A stretch of 64,000 nt of DNA, taken from assembly GCA_037975125.1 (NCBI GenBank), contig CM075857.1, forward strand, positions 73,117,345-73,181,344. Direction: 5' to 3'. The position numbers and the translations under genes were made by a program. This document shows, piece by piece, positions 1 through 23,004 of the stretch (positions are counted from its first letter, which is position 1; each line of letters opens with the position of its first letter). The notes under the pieces were generated by a model, which worked only from the letters and a program-made list of their open reading frames with translations, was not told the DNA's origin and did not search any database. The stretch is from Latrodectus hesperus. Its lineage: Eukaryota; Arthropoda; Arachnida; Araneae; Theridiidae.

Positions 1-11020
<11,020 letters not shown>

Positions 11021-11072
11021 ACTGCAGGCCAAGGAATGAAATGTGTGATATCTAATTCCCTGGCCAAGCAGT
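11021..11072 (+). ncRNA. Candidate miRNA-like hairpin
   Basis: The arms at 11021-11037 and 11055-11072 pair as five base pairs (ACTGC/GCAGT), a small asymmetric bulge, five pairs (GGCCA/TGGCC), one A-C mismatch, and five pairs (GGAAT/ATTCC). The terminal loop is 17 nt, and weaker pairing extends outward for a few more bases. Arm length, mismatches and loop size fit an animal pre-miRNA. I do not recognise either arm as a known miRNA family. It lies in a less A+T-rich patch about 180 bp before a possible first coding exon. It could equally be a structured 5' UTR or chance pairing. Confidence 0.3.
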
Positions 11073-11250
11073 ATAGTTCATTTTGATTAGGTGGGATGAG
11101 TCGAGAAAAAGCTAATACATTCCCGGTGTCCTAAAAGTAATCCTTAGCGGTGATTATTGGTTGTGTCAGTAATCCTGCTTAGAGCTTGCAGTTTTGTATT
11201 CTTTCACTGTGGTATTATTACTTGTCTTTTATTTTGTTTTAACAAAGAAT

Positions 11251-11291
11251 ATGCAGTTTTATCAACCTTATATGGATGAACTTCAGTCCAA
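11251..11291 (+). CDS. Possible short first coding exon (unidentified gene)
   Basis: An ATG at 11251 opens a 13-codon frame, MQFYQPYMDELQS plus two bases. It is followed at 11292 by GTGAGTAT, a near-consensus arthropod splice donor. The preceding 250 bp is clearly less A+T-rich than the surroundings, as a conserved 5' UTR or promoter would be. It contains two TAATCC sites (11138-11143 and 11170-11175) of the type bound by Otx/Bicoid-class homeodomains. I do not recognise the peptide, and no downstream exon is identifiable in the window. The call is tentative; a donor-like sequence after a short ATG frame can arise by chance. Confidence 0.22.
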
Positions 11292-14200
11292 GTGAGTATC
11301 TTTATTAATAATACTTATTTGCGTGCACAAATAAAATATTTTGCGTTACAAAATGAAATTTTACTTTTTACTTAAATAAAAAGATCATTTACCCTTTATA
11401 ATAAATGAGAAGATATTTACTGCACAAACTGTTGATAAACAGTAAAACTATTCAAATTTGGAAAATAAAATACAATATGTTTCTAATATTAAACAGTTTT
11501 CTTCCGACAATATGTATATGTGTTTGTTGGCAGTCATTAACATTTTCCCTGAAATATTAGTAACGAAAAACGATCTGCAAATTTTATTGCATAAGAAATA
11601 TCTAAAAAAACAGTCTCTTTAGTTGATTAAAAAGAAATTATTTTCAAAAAAAAAATAACATAAAACAATTACGCTGTCATAAACTGATGCCAGTTTCTAA
11701 AAGCAATTATTTTTGTCTTAATAATGATTTAATAGTTCTGGTATAATAGTAAGGAGTACACAATTTCCTTCTTTTGATTTGAAATACTCTGTAGTTTATA
11801 TATAAAGGAAAATGTATTTATACTTTAATGAATGTGTCATGTGTATAATGATAAAACAGTAAAATAGTTTAGAAATTAATTGATACTCAAATTAATCGTC
11901 AATAATAGAGAACGTTTCTTTTAAATTTCATAAAAAAATATGTGTAATATTTCAGTATAAACTATCTTAAGTATTTAAATGGAACTGAGGTGGTAGTATT
12001 TTAATGATTATAACAGATAGATATTTAGAATCCATTGTGTTTGAAAACACTGAAATACATATCTATATATATGGCAAGATGCAATTTTTCAAATTTATAT
12101 AAAACATCAAATGATTTAGTACCATTCTGAATTGGTACTATTCAATATTGCATACACATTTTTTGCGGATTGGCTTGTAAATAAAATTATTTTTATTTCA
12201 TTTACTCAATAAAATTAAATAAAATAATTCTTATTTAGTTTTAATTCCTAGATTACTTTAATCTTGATATAATACTACAATTATGATTTAAGTTTTTCTA
12301 ATTAAAATTGTTATGAAACAGGCTACTGCAGAATGATTTCATATACTTCAATTAAACAAAACGTATTTTATATCAGAATTGTTTGACTAATTGCATCGAA
12401 TATTATTAAATAAATAAAGTTATTGCATATAGAATATAATAATTTATATTTTCTATTTAACTTAATAAAGATTATTCCCACTATTATAACTACCAAAAAA
12501 TAGAACTCTCTGCATTTCATTTTAAGTTCTACTCGGAAAATAAGCTCAAACTTACATATTTTAGAAAACGACACACATTGTTTTGCTGAAATAAGTACAT
12601 TTGTTGACATTCTGTGGAGAATTCATAAAATCTAGCTTAAAAAGTAATGGATGCTGTTTATTTTTATATCATTTTTAAAATTTTATAAATATTTTAATAG
12701 ATAATTTTTACAATCCATATAATGATTTCTCTATCTGCTAATATTACATTTTTATAATAAAATTAGAAAGAATATAGGAGGTAATACATAAAAAATGTAT
12801 CTTAAGACTATTTTCTTTAGGAATGTTTTGACATTAAAATGTTCAAAAAAATTATTTTACACAGTATTATTTAATAACGTTACGTTCTAAGCAATTTTGT
12901 GAAAGGGAAATTTAAAATTATTTAAAACTATACAAGCTTGCCCACTGAAATATCCTTCCTTCGAAATGCATAATTCCATACTTTTAGAAATCATAAACTC
13001 ATAAAAGTTTCAAAATTAAAAAGTTACGTTCTTTTGCAGTATCGGTAGAATTATCTTAATACTTCTTTCACTTTTATAAAAAATAATTTGTTTTAATATA
13101 AATAAAAAAATGTAAGTAAGACATTATTAATGTCGAACTACACAGACACACATATTTATTAAAAATCTTAATAACTTAAGCGTTAAAAAAATCTATTCAT
13201 AGTAAGCACATGCTTTTCTAAATTTATTGCTGGGTGTTTAATTTAAACTCTTAAACAGATATTTTAATTTACATTTTATAAATTAGTGTAATGAGACATT
13301 ATTTTCATTATTCTTTGTTTCTATCTTGTACTTGTAATTACTCATAAAATAATTGAGAATAATTTTTTTTTATTTTTATGCTTGAAAAAATGGTACTGAA
13401 GGCAAAAAACACTTAAAAATATAAAACATAACTACAGTAAATTTGCTCCAAAAATAATTACTTCTATTTATATTTAAAAAAATATCAAACGACTTTGCAT
13501 GAAGTTTGTTGCAAAGTAGTATATTTTCCTTTTTGATAAGTAGCATTTTTTTCAAAAAAACTAGGCAGCCATAGTTCATTTTACATTTCGAAAGTAAAAC
13601 CGCTGTAAAAGATTAAATTTTACGCCCGTAATTTCTAACTTAAATGCATACGTTTCTACCTAAACTCTATCAGAGTGAAAAAAATATAGTTAGGTAAATC
13701 TTAAAAATGTGTCTGTATATTAGTAAATAAAATCAGCTTGGTAATTAGATTTTTTAGCTGACTTTATTTATCTCCAGGGAAGTATTACCTCTACTACTAT
13801 ACAATTCCCATTTATTCTGAGAGATTATGTTGTCAGCACAAAAATAGAAAATGATGATTCTTTTATTTGATATTCCCGATACTCAATATGTGAAAAACAC
13901 TTTCTGTTTATTTTTCTGAAACAATATCTTGCATATCAACGTCAACTTGAAGTTCACATAAATTTACTTCTTTACATTTTAAATGAGTCACCCTAAAATG
14001 CATATTTAATAAGTTTTTATGAAATTAAAAACATACAAATCATTTCTTTTTAAAAATAAAATATTATCTTGAAAAATATGTTTGACTTCATTATCTGTTA
14101 CATAGCGTGGACACATTAAATAGGAATTATGATGATTCATTTTGTATTATTGCAGTTTAGATATTAAAATTCGATATACATTTGTACTCAAAAAATAGCA

Positions 14201-15474
14201 CAGATAATTTGATAAAATTCAAAAATAAAATACTATTAAGTTCACAAAATATATTTTACATTTTACTTAAAAGCATTCACTCGTGTTTAAAACCACACAA
14301 ATATTTTAAGTAAGTTGATCATTGTTTATACATCAAAAAAGATTTGCTTGTCTGACTAGTGCAATTTAAAAATAAATGTTTTTTTATAAGAGTATTTTTT
14401 CAAAATGAACAATATTTATTATTTCAACAATAAATCTAGCAATACTACAAGTTCTTAAACAAATAGAATCTCAAAGAAATATATCATTTGATTCCTTAAT
14501 TTTCATGGCAAAAATATTCTACACCATTTTTGTGTGTGGTTTCGAAAAATATTCTAGTTAAACAGATATTGTTAAAAACAATTTTGTGAAATGGTGTGAA
14601 ATCTTAATAATATCCTGTCCTGCATTAAAATCTTTCTTTTTGACAATTCTTTCTTGGCGTAGCCTTTTCAATGCCATGCAGTGCAGATGACATTATAAAT
14701 TAAAGAAAGCTGTTTTATTTATTTCAAAATGTTAGCTGCATTGATTATGACGTTCACAAACATCAATATTCTGTGGACAAAAGAATATTGATCTTTCCAC
14801 TATATCAGTCAGTTCTGAAACAATAAAATTCCCTGACTTTTTTCATTTTTAATTTATTTATATAACGCATTTAATAAATAAGCATGAAAATGCTGGCCTA
14901 AGAATCTTGAGTTTTAAAAATTTATAGATAAAAATATAAATATGAATAATCAAAGAACAGTTTCGATAGTTTTTCTCCAATATATATAGAATTAAACATA
15001 ATATGTTTTTTGTAAATCTAGTCAATCATCAATCTTAATATTTACTTTGAAGTGTACATTAATTTCTTAGATTCGGGTAAATTTGACCTGATACGTAATG
15101 TAAAACACTTGCAAATATTTCTTAAGAGAAACTATTGTAATATAAAATATTCCTCACGGAACAAATTAATTGTTATTTAAGTTAAATTAATATTTTAAAG
15201 CATTACTAAATTATAATAGATAATGGTTTAAATTTCTTTCTCTTAAAACAAGTGAAAAAAATAATTGATTTTATATTTAATAATCCCATTTTCTAATAAA
15301 CAATGATGATTTACTCTAAAGAATTGGATCTAATGTTCTACCTACAATTATTTTAGAAATTAAGCTGATTATTGGTAATAATAATAATAATATATATTAT
15401 TTTATTTTTTATTTAATGTTATATTTTTTCTTAAAAGTCCTCGTTTCCGTTTTTCTTTCGTAAGTTTATGTAAG
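11292..15474. other. A+T-rich DNA, possible intron or intergenic, nothing recognised
   Basis: I see no domain-bearing ORF, no convincing splice-bounded exon and no transposon ends. If the 11.25-kb exon candidate is real, this stretch would be intron. Confidence 0.5.
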
Positions 15475-15489
15475 ATTATTTTTTGAGAA

Positions 15490-15653
15490 AGGTTTGGTTT
15501 GCTTAGTTTGTCACTCAACGGTCATTTTTTGCACACGAGAGCTTATTAGACAGGGATCTACTGATTAAAGTGGATTCCATACCACTACAAACATCCATAC
15601 CCAAGTTTGGATTTGAACCCACGAACTGTTAAACCGAAGGCAAGAGCGCATAA
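15490..15653 (-). mobile_element. Decayed 5'-truncated tRNA-derived SINE
   Basis: The minus strand begins near 15650 with the end of a tRNA-like anticodon region. It continues into a B box, GGTTCAAATCC (15609-15619), and then about 110 bp of unrelated body. Box A is missing, so the copy is 5' truncated or eroded there. Imperfect direct repeats flank it: ATTATTTTTTGAGAA at 15475-15489 and the related ATTATTTTACTTTGAGAA at 15654-15671. These look like a decayed target-site duplication. The body differs from the 6.8-kb SINE, so it is a second family. Confidence 0.6.
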
Positions 15654-15671
15654 ATTATTTTACTTTGAGAA

Positions 15672-18067
15672 GATGTAATGCACTTAACATTATTATTTTC
15701 TCTGCAATTTTTTAATTGTTTAGTATTTTAGTACTATTATTTGTTTTTGATATTTTGGGCAAGTAAATCTAGAAATTTAAGCCTATTAAATTTAAGCCTA
15801 TAAAATAAATTCTTAAGAGTTTCACCTTAACACAAGTGAATTACTTTTACATGCTCTTTTGTAACTAACAGAATTTAATTTTGAGGGAAAAAAAGGATTG
15901 TTCTTTTTAAGTTTTAATTAGTATTTCCAGTGTTATTAAAATTGCCATTTCTACCTGAAAGTAATACAGCTGAAATTTCATAATTTTATACATTGTGTAA
16001 TGCTGCTTATTTCTTTATAACATTTTGAGGCGCATTTATGTTTTAATACAAGTTTGTTTGTAAAAATTACTTAAATTACTTTGATATTTAAAAAATATTT
16101 TTTATGAATAACCACAGTTTTTCATTTTTGCATATCACTTATTCACATGCTGTGCAAAAAATTAACAATTTAGATTTATTTTAATTTTTGTGAGTTTCAG
16201 AAAAATACAGGATTGTAGTCACAGGTTTTAATACGATATTATAAATAATTCAACCATTGGTAATAATGTTATTATTTAAAATATAATTTTAATCATAAAA
16301 AACTTTTGTGATTATAATTTTAAACTATTAATAAAAACTAGATTTAAAACAGAAAATGGCTAAATCTTTGAATGAAAACAATAATTTTATTTCTCAATAT
16401 TTTAAAACAATTACAATGCCAAAATATCATATATTTTTCTGCCTACTAATATGTTTCATACAGATCATGAAATTATAAAAAAATAATTATTTACCTTGAA
16501 CCATATAAATTATTTCAAACATTCTGCAATCCTAAAAATCATGTCTGATTAAAAAAAGAGTATGTGATTTTAATAACTTAATTCACCTAAATGTAAATCT
16601 GTGTTTATTAGACATTCTTTTCATCATTACTATGTGAGTGAAACGTTAATTGGAATAACAAACATTCCGATTATAACAGGTAAGTTATCAAAAAGGTAAT
16701 CAGTTAAGTAATAAAATCAGTTAATTGATGAAAACATAATTCTTGTTCAATTCCAAATGTGAGATACCATCTTTTTTATTATTATAGTTTATAATGTATA
16801 ATATTTATTGATAACATCAAAAAAAATTAAAAGTCTCAGGGAGAAATTTTTATTTCAATATCAATCTTTATTACATATTTTTTTTATGAAGGGGTATTTT
16901 GACCATTTTTTGAAAATCTATTTAATTGGTTCCCTTAAATTTTTATCAATGTTTCCTACGAGAACGAAAAATGCCCGTTTCGTAGAAATGCAACATACAT
17001 ATTTAACAAATTGAAAAAAATATATATGTCATAATTCATACTTATCATTTATTTTGCTTAATATTTATCACTTTTTTTATAAATTTATCGTCATACAAAT
17101 GATTTTAATGTAAAATTAAATCCTTCTTTTTGAATCTTAATATTTGTTCTACTATATGTTGAGTTTGTGTTAAATTTAAAATTTACGATTTATTTTCTTC
17201 ATATTTCTTATTTCTTAATTTGATGCATATTCACATAAATATTTTAATGGTTTTTTATCATTTTCCCCTTAGTTATAAGTAAATATGTGGCATCAAATAT
17301 AGTAATTAACAAAATTATCACAAAGGTGTGGTCCTATTATGAAAATGTAATTTGTGAATTCAGATTTTGTTAATATAAGGAATATTTACTGAAATGTATA
17401 AATATCATGCTGAATTCTATATTAATATTTTATCTATAAAGTTTAAAAACTATTTACTTATAGTTTAAATTTTAGAGACATTTATCTTAAAATTTTTGTA
17501 GTCTGTTTTTGTATTTCCGAAAGTTTCTATATGTATATTTGGTACTTAACGAAATTTTAAATTTCATTTTTAATTGTAAGCAATTGCAACTTCGTTTCTT
17601 TATATAATGTAATCTGAATGAGAAGAATTTTTAAGCAATAGAGAAAACAAATACTATATATTAGGCATTTCATTTTATAAACCATACATAAAACTTTCTA
17701 ACAAACATAAAAAGTATTGCATCAACGGAAAATATAATAAAGTTATTCAAATATCTTGCATTCGTTGCATATATACTTCCTCCTTTCTTAAGTAATTACA
17801 ATTTAGTTGTTTCAATAATTTAAAAATTGTACGAGACTATATAATTAAAAATATATTCATTAAGGATATTTCAGCGTTTAAATTTTTCATACATTATAAA
17901 ATTGTCTTTAGTTTAAATTTTTTATGTGTATTCTTCTTTGATGATTTTATCTAAGATTAATAGAATAATATACATATTAGATACGCGTGGTTGCATTTAA
18001 TGCACCATATTTACCTAGAAGTAACTTTAAGTTTACAGGATATATAAAAAAAGGAAACAAAGAAGAA
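15672..18067. other. A+T-rich non-coding DNA, nothing recognised
   Basis: Stops are dense in all frames. A 68-codon frame at 16808-17014 has the composition of chance A+T-rich DNA. No transposon ends or strong inverted repeats were noticed. Confidence 0.6.
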
Positions 18068-18115
18068 TGGCTTTGGTTCCTATAAGAAGCTATCATAGCT
18101 ACCATTTTTGTCCAT

Positions 18116-18181
18116 GGGAGGAATTTTGTCCGATGGTGGATTTGTTCATCCACCATCGGAAGGGGTTTTACAGTTCCTCCC
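18116..18181 (+). other. Nested hairpin in the LINE 5' leader
   Basis: A perfect 13-bp stem (TCCGATGGTGGAT at 18129-18141 with its complement at 18148-18160, loop of 6) sits inside an outer perfect 8-bp stem (GGGAGGAA at 18116-18123 with TTCCTCCC at 18174-18181). The structure lies upstream of the first endonuclease frame, where LINE promoters, ribozymes or translation signals occur. I could not fit it to a hammerhead or HDV-like core by eye. Confidence 0.65.
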
Positions 18182-18293
18182 GATGATGTTCCTGCCTTGT
18201 CGTGGTGGAGAGGCTTGCGTGCACCAATGACCAGGAGGCCAGCGGTAGCTTGCTACTGGTAAGATATTCCATGTCGGACAGGCTGAAGGGTGG

Positions 18294-19273
18294 GTGCCAA
18301 TCCAAGCCAAGACTGACTTCTACCTTTATGCTCCTCTGATATCCGAATCAACAGAAGCTGCATCTCACCTTCTCCTTATGACTTCGTTGACCCAGAATCT
18401 TAATGCTGCATCGTCCGTCACGCAGACTAATCAGGGACACGTTTGCGGTTTAGGCAGAGGACCACAAGTGTTAAGTAATTTACGGTCTCCACAATCCTCT
18501 CAATCCTTGAAGATTCTACAGTGTAACATTAACTGCTTGACTGCCCTAGCAACCAGAATTAAACTTGATCAATTACTTGAGATTGCTATAGACAAGGGGG
18601 TTCAAATGATTGCTGTACAGGTAACCAAACTGAAAAAAGCAACTTTACTGAAAGTAAGGTATTTCAACATCTATCGAGTTGATCATACGACTAAGTGTGG
18701 AGGATGCCTTGCCTTCTTCATCAGAAATGTTAAATACCAAAGCAATGTGTTCCCTTCGGATTTAAGCTCTGACCTGGAAATCCAGTGTATAAAAATTCTA
18801 TGGAGAACAAAACGCTTAACATAATAAATGTTTATCAGCCACCAATTCATTAACAACTTATTACATACTTTTTTTTAATTTTAAGACAAAAATACAATTA
18901 TCTTAGGAGATCTAAACACCAAACATCTCACTTGGGGCTGTTCATGTATCACTCCGAGAAGAGAGGAATTCATTGAGTTGATAGATGATTCAGAAGCAAT
19001 GATTCTAAATGATGGTACTCAAACCTACAAATCCTACAGCTACGAGACCTCTGAGGCATCGGATATTGCCATCACTAACTCAAAATTTTTTCCTCAATGT
19101 TTTTGGAGTATCTTGGACACTATTGGCAGCGCTCATTTACCAGTCCTTATCGAATTTAAGCAAAGACAGAGAGTACATTCTATACGAGATAAGTTCTGGA
19201 ACTTTAAAATATCTAACTGGAACACATTCAGAGAAGCCGTTGATAATAGCATGGCCTCATGGCCTTTTTAAAT
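18294..19273 (+). pseudogene. LINE endonuclease domain, inactivated
   Basis: The first frame (18294-18824, 176 codons from ATG) contains an APE-type endonuclease start. It has LKILQCNIN, then VQMIAVQVTKL where the family has an IQET-like motif; the Glu that helps bind metal is Val here. A frameshift and stops lie at 18825-18900. A second frame continues with GDLNTKHLTWG (the Asp and Asn are present, near 18908), SDIAIT, and SAHLPVLIEF near 19129. There the usual Asp-His pair has lost its Asp. The domain normally nicks the genomic target so that RT can prime from it. With the Glu and an Asp gone and the frame broken, this copy is inactive. Confidence 0.8.
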
Positions 19274-21110
19274 GATCTTAAGGATGACTGGAAACACTCC
19301 AAGGGCATTATTCTTACCAAACTGGGGTCTTTATTCCTAGAGGCAATTTTAAGCGTTTTGTGCCTTACTTCACTCATTTTGCTCAAGCGTAAACCCTTCA
19401 CTCAAGTGTAAATCCTCTCCATGAGAGGAGAACATTTCTTTATGAGTCTTTAAACATACGTAGTGATAGCTCTAGAGCTGAAATCAATAAAATAAATGCT
19501 AAAATAAAGACACTATATGCGCAGTTGAATGGATCTAGATGGAGAGAAATGTGCAGCTATCTAGATTCTAGGACAAATAAATCAAAATTATGGAAGATTG
19601 TAAAAAAACATCTACCGAGAGCAAGAACAGTATGAGGAAAGTAATTCGGTAATCCACACTAATGTTCGTGTTTTTCCCGATGAAAAAGCTTCAGCAAATG
19701 ACCTTACAGCATGCTACCAGGAAACTAGCAAGTTGGATTTCACAAGTGAAAATAATTCTATTTTGAGTAAAGCTAAAAACATCATTCATGGCTATCGAAG
19801 CTCTGAAAATCTTCTCATAGCAAGAATTGCTCTCAGCAATTGTTCTTCTTGATTTGACAAAATCTCCTGGCCCAGATGTAATCATTGGACAAAAGCTAAA
19901 AAATCATGGCCATCAAGGGAATCAGAGACTACTAGATATCATTAATCTCTCTTGGAAAATTGGACTTTTACCATCTGATTGAAAAACGGCCATGGTAATC
20001 CTCATTAGGAAAACTGGCAAAAAGACTTGAGTCCCTTGGGATTTCAGACCACATTGCACAGACTAGTACAGTTTGCAAAATTATGGAAAAAGATAGTCTT
20101 AAATAGAATCCAATATTTTCTGGACAAATAGAACTTTATACTATGTGAACAATATGGCTACAGAAGGAGCCATAGTACTATCGATCAAGCCCTATTTTCT
20201 GTCAAAACATCAGAGATGCACAAAATAAAAAAATCTACTCTCCACACAATTGCAGCTGTCTTAGATCTTACAAAAGCTGTCGACTGAGGGAGGAAACACG
20301 AATTGTTAATTAAACTACATGACACTTTTAACATTGGCAACATCTTGGCATGGATCTTGGATTGCTTACACCACAGGTCCATCAGAGTAAAATTTAACAA
20401 GACTTTTTCTGACCGAGCGCTGCTTGGTCAGTGTGTTCCTCAAAGCTCAGTACTCAGTTCAATGATTTTTCTCTTTATATTTAGCAGGCATAGAGAAATT
20501 ACCACCCACTGGTGTAGGAATTCGTTTGTTTTCTGGCGACATCATTCTCTGGTGCTCTGGAACCAGATTTAATTTAAACGGAGAACTTTAATTGAAATGG
20601 AGCGGAATCAACAAAACTCATTCTGCCTTGTCAATTTTTGTCTCTGAATTTAAATTGGCTTTAATCCTGCGAAATCCATCGCATCCTTTTTACTACCAAT
20701 AAAAAAACTATCCAATATCCTGCCAAAATTAGAAATGGATAATCAAGACTTTACTTACGAGAAACATCCCAAATATCGGGGATACATTTTAGAGCCTGAA
20801 TGGAGAAGCAACAAGAGTATAGAACATATTGTCTCAAAGGCCAGAAAAAGATTAAAAAATGTTTAATACATAACTAGCAAAGACTGGAAAACAGATGTTA
20901 GCAAACTAAGAAATGCGTATAGGACATTTATTAGGCCCATCCTAGAGTATGGTTTCCCTTTTACAGCTGTGCCTCAGCCACCAACTTAGATAAATTGGAG
21001 AGAGTTAAACTCAGCGCTGTTAGAATTATTACTGGACTAAGACGCAGATGCCCTAGACAAGTCATTCTCTATGGAGCTAATTTGCAATCACTCCAAACTA
21101 GAAGATAGGT
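19274..21110 (+). pseudogene. LINE reverse transcriptase domain, inactivated
   Basis: RT motifs can be followed through several frame changes. SPGPDVIIGQKL is near 19864. A motif-A equivalent VLDLTKAVD is near 20258, directly followed by a stop. A motif-B equivalent GQCVPQSSVLSS is near 20427. Motif C near 20526 reads LFSGDIILW where the family has a F/Y-A-D-D core, so one catalytic Asp is replaced by Gly. The thumb-like part continues to about 21110 with several stops. The 19274-19850 portion is a linker, also broken. RT would copy the element RNA at the nicked target; this copy cannot. Confidence 0.8.
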
Positions 21111-21749
21111 GAACTTTACCAAGTATTTCAATAAACTTTTCTGCCATGGACAGCATAATAGAAATTCCCTATATTTAAGCAACTGGAATAACAATCAAAG
21201 ACTCCAGAAGAACAGCCCCTTCAGTCACGCTAAACTTCTGCATCTGCCTTATAATCAAGTTGAGACATACTCCTTGAAAGCATGCCTGAATCTCTCAGTT
21301 GGACTACCCAGAGTCCATTTCCACATCAGTTTTACTGCTCCGATCAACAAGAAAGGATATGATACTTAGTTAGTCTTAGAGTTCATTAACAAGATCCTGA
21401 CAATGCCATAAAAATGTATGCGGATAGTTGTGAACTGATTGATCAGGCTGGTAGTGGCATCTACATTGAGAAACAGAGAGAAAAACTATGTATCAACCTT
21501 AGCAACCCTGATTATTCCTCGGTCTTCAAAAATGAATTAATTGTAATTGAACAAGGTGTTGAATCTATCTTAATGAAGGTGATTTTGGGGACCTATGGAT
21601 CCTTTCGGACAGTAGAAGCTCACTTCAGCATCACAACTGAATTGCAATTGAGGATCAAGCTAGCAGTTCTATACTTCTCAAGCTCAAATTCATTTCGGAA
21701 TCCGATGGATTTTATTTTCAATGGATTTCTTCTCATGTAGATAGATATA
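21111..21749 (+). pseudogene. LINE RNase H domain and linker, 5' part before the mariner
   Basis: An 86-codon frame (21109-21369) is the RT-to-RNase H linker. After a stop, the frame at 21414-21740 holds the RNase H start, YADSCELIDQAGSGIYI (families usually have Tyr-Thr-Asp-Gly-Ser), then FKNELIVIEQGVE with the second acidic residue. Near 21715, in another frame, QWISSHVD matches the usual late motif QW-P-SH. The mariner interrupts just after SHVD. Removing the mariner and one TA copy leaves the frame open across the joint for about 16 further codons, which indicates insertion into a once-continuous RNase H. Confidence 0.72.
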
Positions 21750-21778
21750 CGAGGGTTACTCTGAAATTTTTGAGATAC
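21750..21778 (+). repeat. Left terminal inverted repeat of mariner 1
   Basis: Pairs with 22976-23004, one mismatch in 29 bases (T in the left copy where the right arm implies C). Preceded by TA at 21748-21749. Confidence 0.92.
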
Positions 21779-21909
21779 GCGCAGACGAGAATTTACAAAA
21801 TAAAAATAACGGTTTAATTTAAAGTACAAGTATTTTAACACAGAAGACAATTTTTTACTGACTTACTTCAACTTGTTTAGCGTGGAACAAATTTTAAACA
21901 GAAGAGAAA

Positions 21910-22943
21910 ATGGAGTTGACGCGAGAACATTTTCGCGCTATGATTTTCTACGATTTCAAAGCAGGCTTAAATAAAGAAGAATGTGTTCAACGGTTGCAAT
22001 TAGCATTTGGTGATGAATCTCCAGCTCGTGCTACTGTATTCAGATGGTTTAGAGGATTTAGAAGAGATCGCAATTTTCTTCAGGATGAAGAACACACAGG
22101 AAGGACGCCGTCGGCAATAATCCCGGATAATATGTCTGCCATACGAAAAATATTAATGGATAATAATAGCTGTACCTATCAAATGATACAGAAGGAACTT
22201 AACATTGGATCCGCAGCCATACACAAAATCATTCATGAAGAATTACATATGAAAAAAGTAGTTTGCCGTTGGGTTCCCCATAATCTAACTGAGCATCAAA
22301 AAGGGGAGCGTGTCAGAATCAGTAAAGAAGCTCTTAATATGATGAATGATGGTGGCCACCGCATCATTTCTAAAATTGTAACAGGTGATGAAACGTACAT
22401 ACCGTTTTTTGGACGTTCCAACATGTCAAGAAAGCAATGTATGGTTCTTTGAAGATGATCCCAAGCCAACAGTGGTGAAAAAACAACGCGCACTGAAAAA
22501 AGTGCCGTTTTCTTCAGAAGTACGGAATTGGTCAAAGCATCAAGTTGGAGGGACGCAGACAGTAACAGCAAACTGGTATACCACTAAATGTCTTCCAGAA
22601 ATTCCGCAAGAACTGAATTTTAGGGGACTAATGCTTCACCATGACAATGCATTTTCACATACAGCCGGATTAACAGTTGAGTTTCTTAAACAAAAACAAA
22701 TTAAAGTGATCGAACATCCGCCGTATTCACCTGATCTAGCTATGTGCGACTTTTGGTTTTTTTTTTAATCTAAAAAAGAACTTACGTGGACGTCGTTTTC
22801 ATTCAGAAAAAGAGATTGATGTGGCTATAAATGCAATTTTTTCATCTATTCGAAGAAATGAATCGCTTGAGGCATTTAATCTCCGGAAAATTCGTCTACA
22901 AAAGTGCATTGATGCTGGAGGAGACTACTTTGAACACACCTAA
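21910..22943 (+). pseudogene. mariner transposase, frameshifted
   Basis: The ATG at 21910 begins an intact N-terminal half of about 165 codons. It has two helix-turn-helix regions for terminal-repeat binding, including FRWFRGFRRDR and the HKIIHEELHM segment. The first catalytic Asp is in VTGDET (near 22384). The frame shifts near 22400, and the protein continues in the frame starting at 22385 (DVPTCQES, VWFFEDDPKP). Compensating indels lie around 22500-22550. Next come HHDNAFSHTA (second Asp) and YSPDLAMCDFW (third Asp), 34 residues apart, so this is DD34D. A lengthened T run near 22755 shifts frame again; the C-terminus ends YFEHT-stop at 22943. All three Asp codons survive but in different frames, so no active protein is made. 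Confidence 0.9.
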
Positions 22944-22975
22944 AGTTTTGTAAGTATAACTTTAAAAACCTAGTT

Positions 22976-23004
22976 GTATCTCAAAAATTTCAGAGTGACC
23001 CTCG
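22976..23004 (-). repeat. Right terminal inverted repeat of mariner 1
   Basis: Reverse complement of the left end with one mismatch. Followed by TA at 23005-23006, the second copy of the target dinucleotide. Confidence 0.92.

Larger units (their letters stand above)
21750..23004 (+). mobile_element. mariner (DD34D) element, 1.25 kb, inside the LINE
   Basis: Terminal inverted repeats of 29 bp (21750-21778 and 22976-23004) differ at one position and begin CGAGGGT. TA dinucleotides flank both ends, as expected for the TA target duplication of Tc1/mariner elements. The length of 1255 bp is typical. The element carries a single broken transposase in the plus orientation. The high terminal identity with a broken ORF suggests a moderately old, immobile copy. 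Confidence 0.93.

Noticed and set aside
18116..18181. Hammerhead ribozyme at the LINE start
   Set aside because: The conserved CUGAUGA and GAAA core strings are not present around the stems.
22296..22571. Minus-strand open frame inside mariner 1
   Set aside because: Shadow of the plus-strand transposase.
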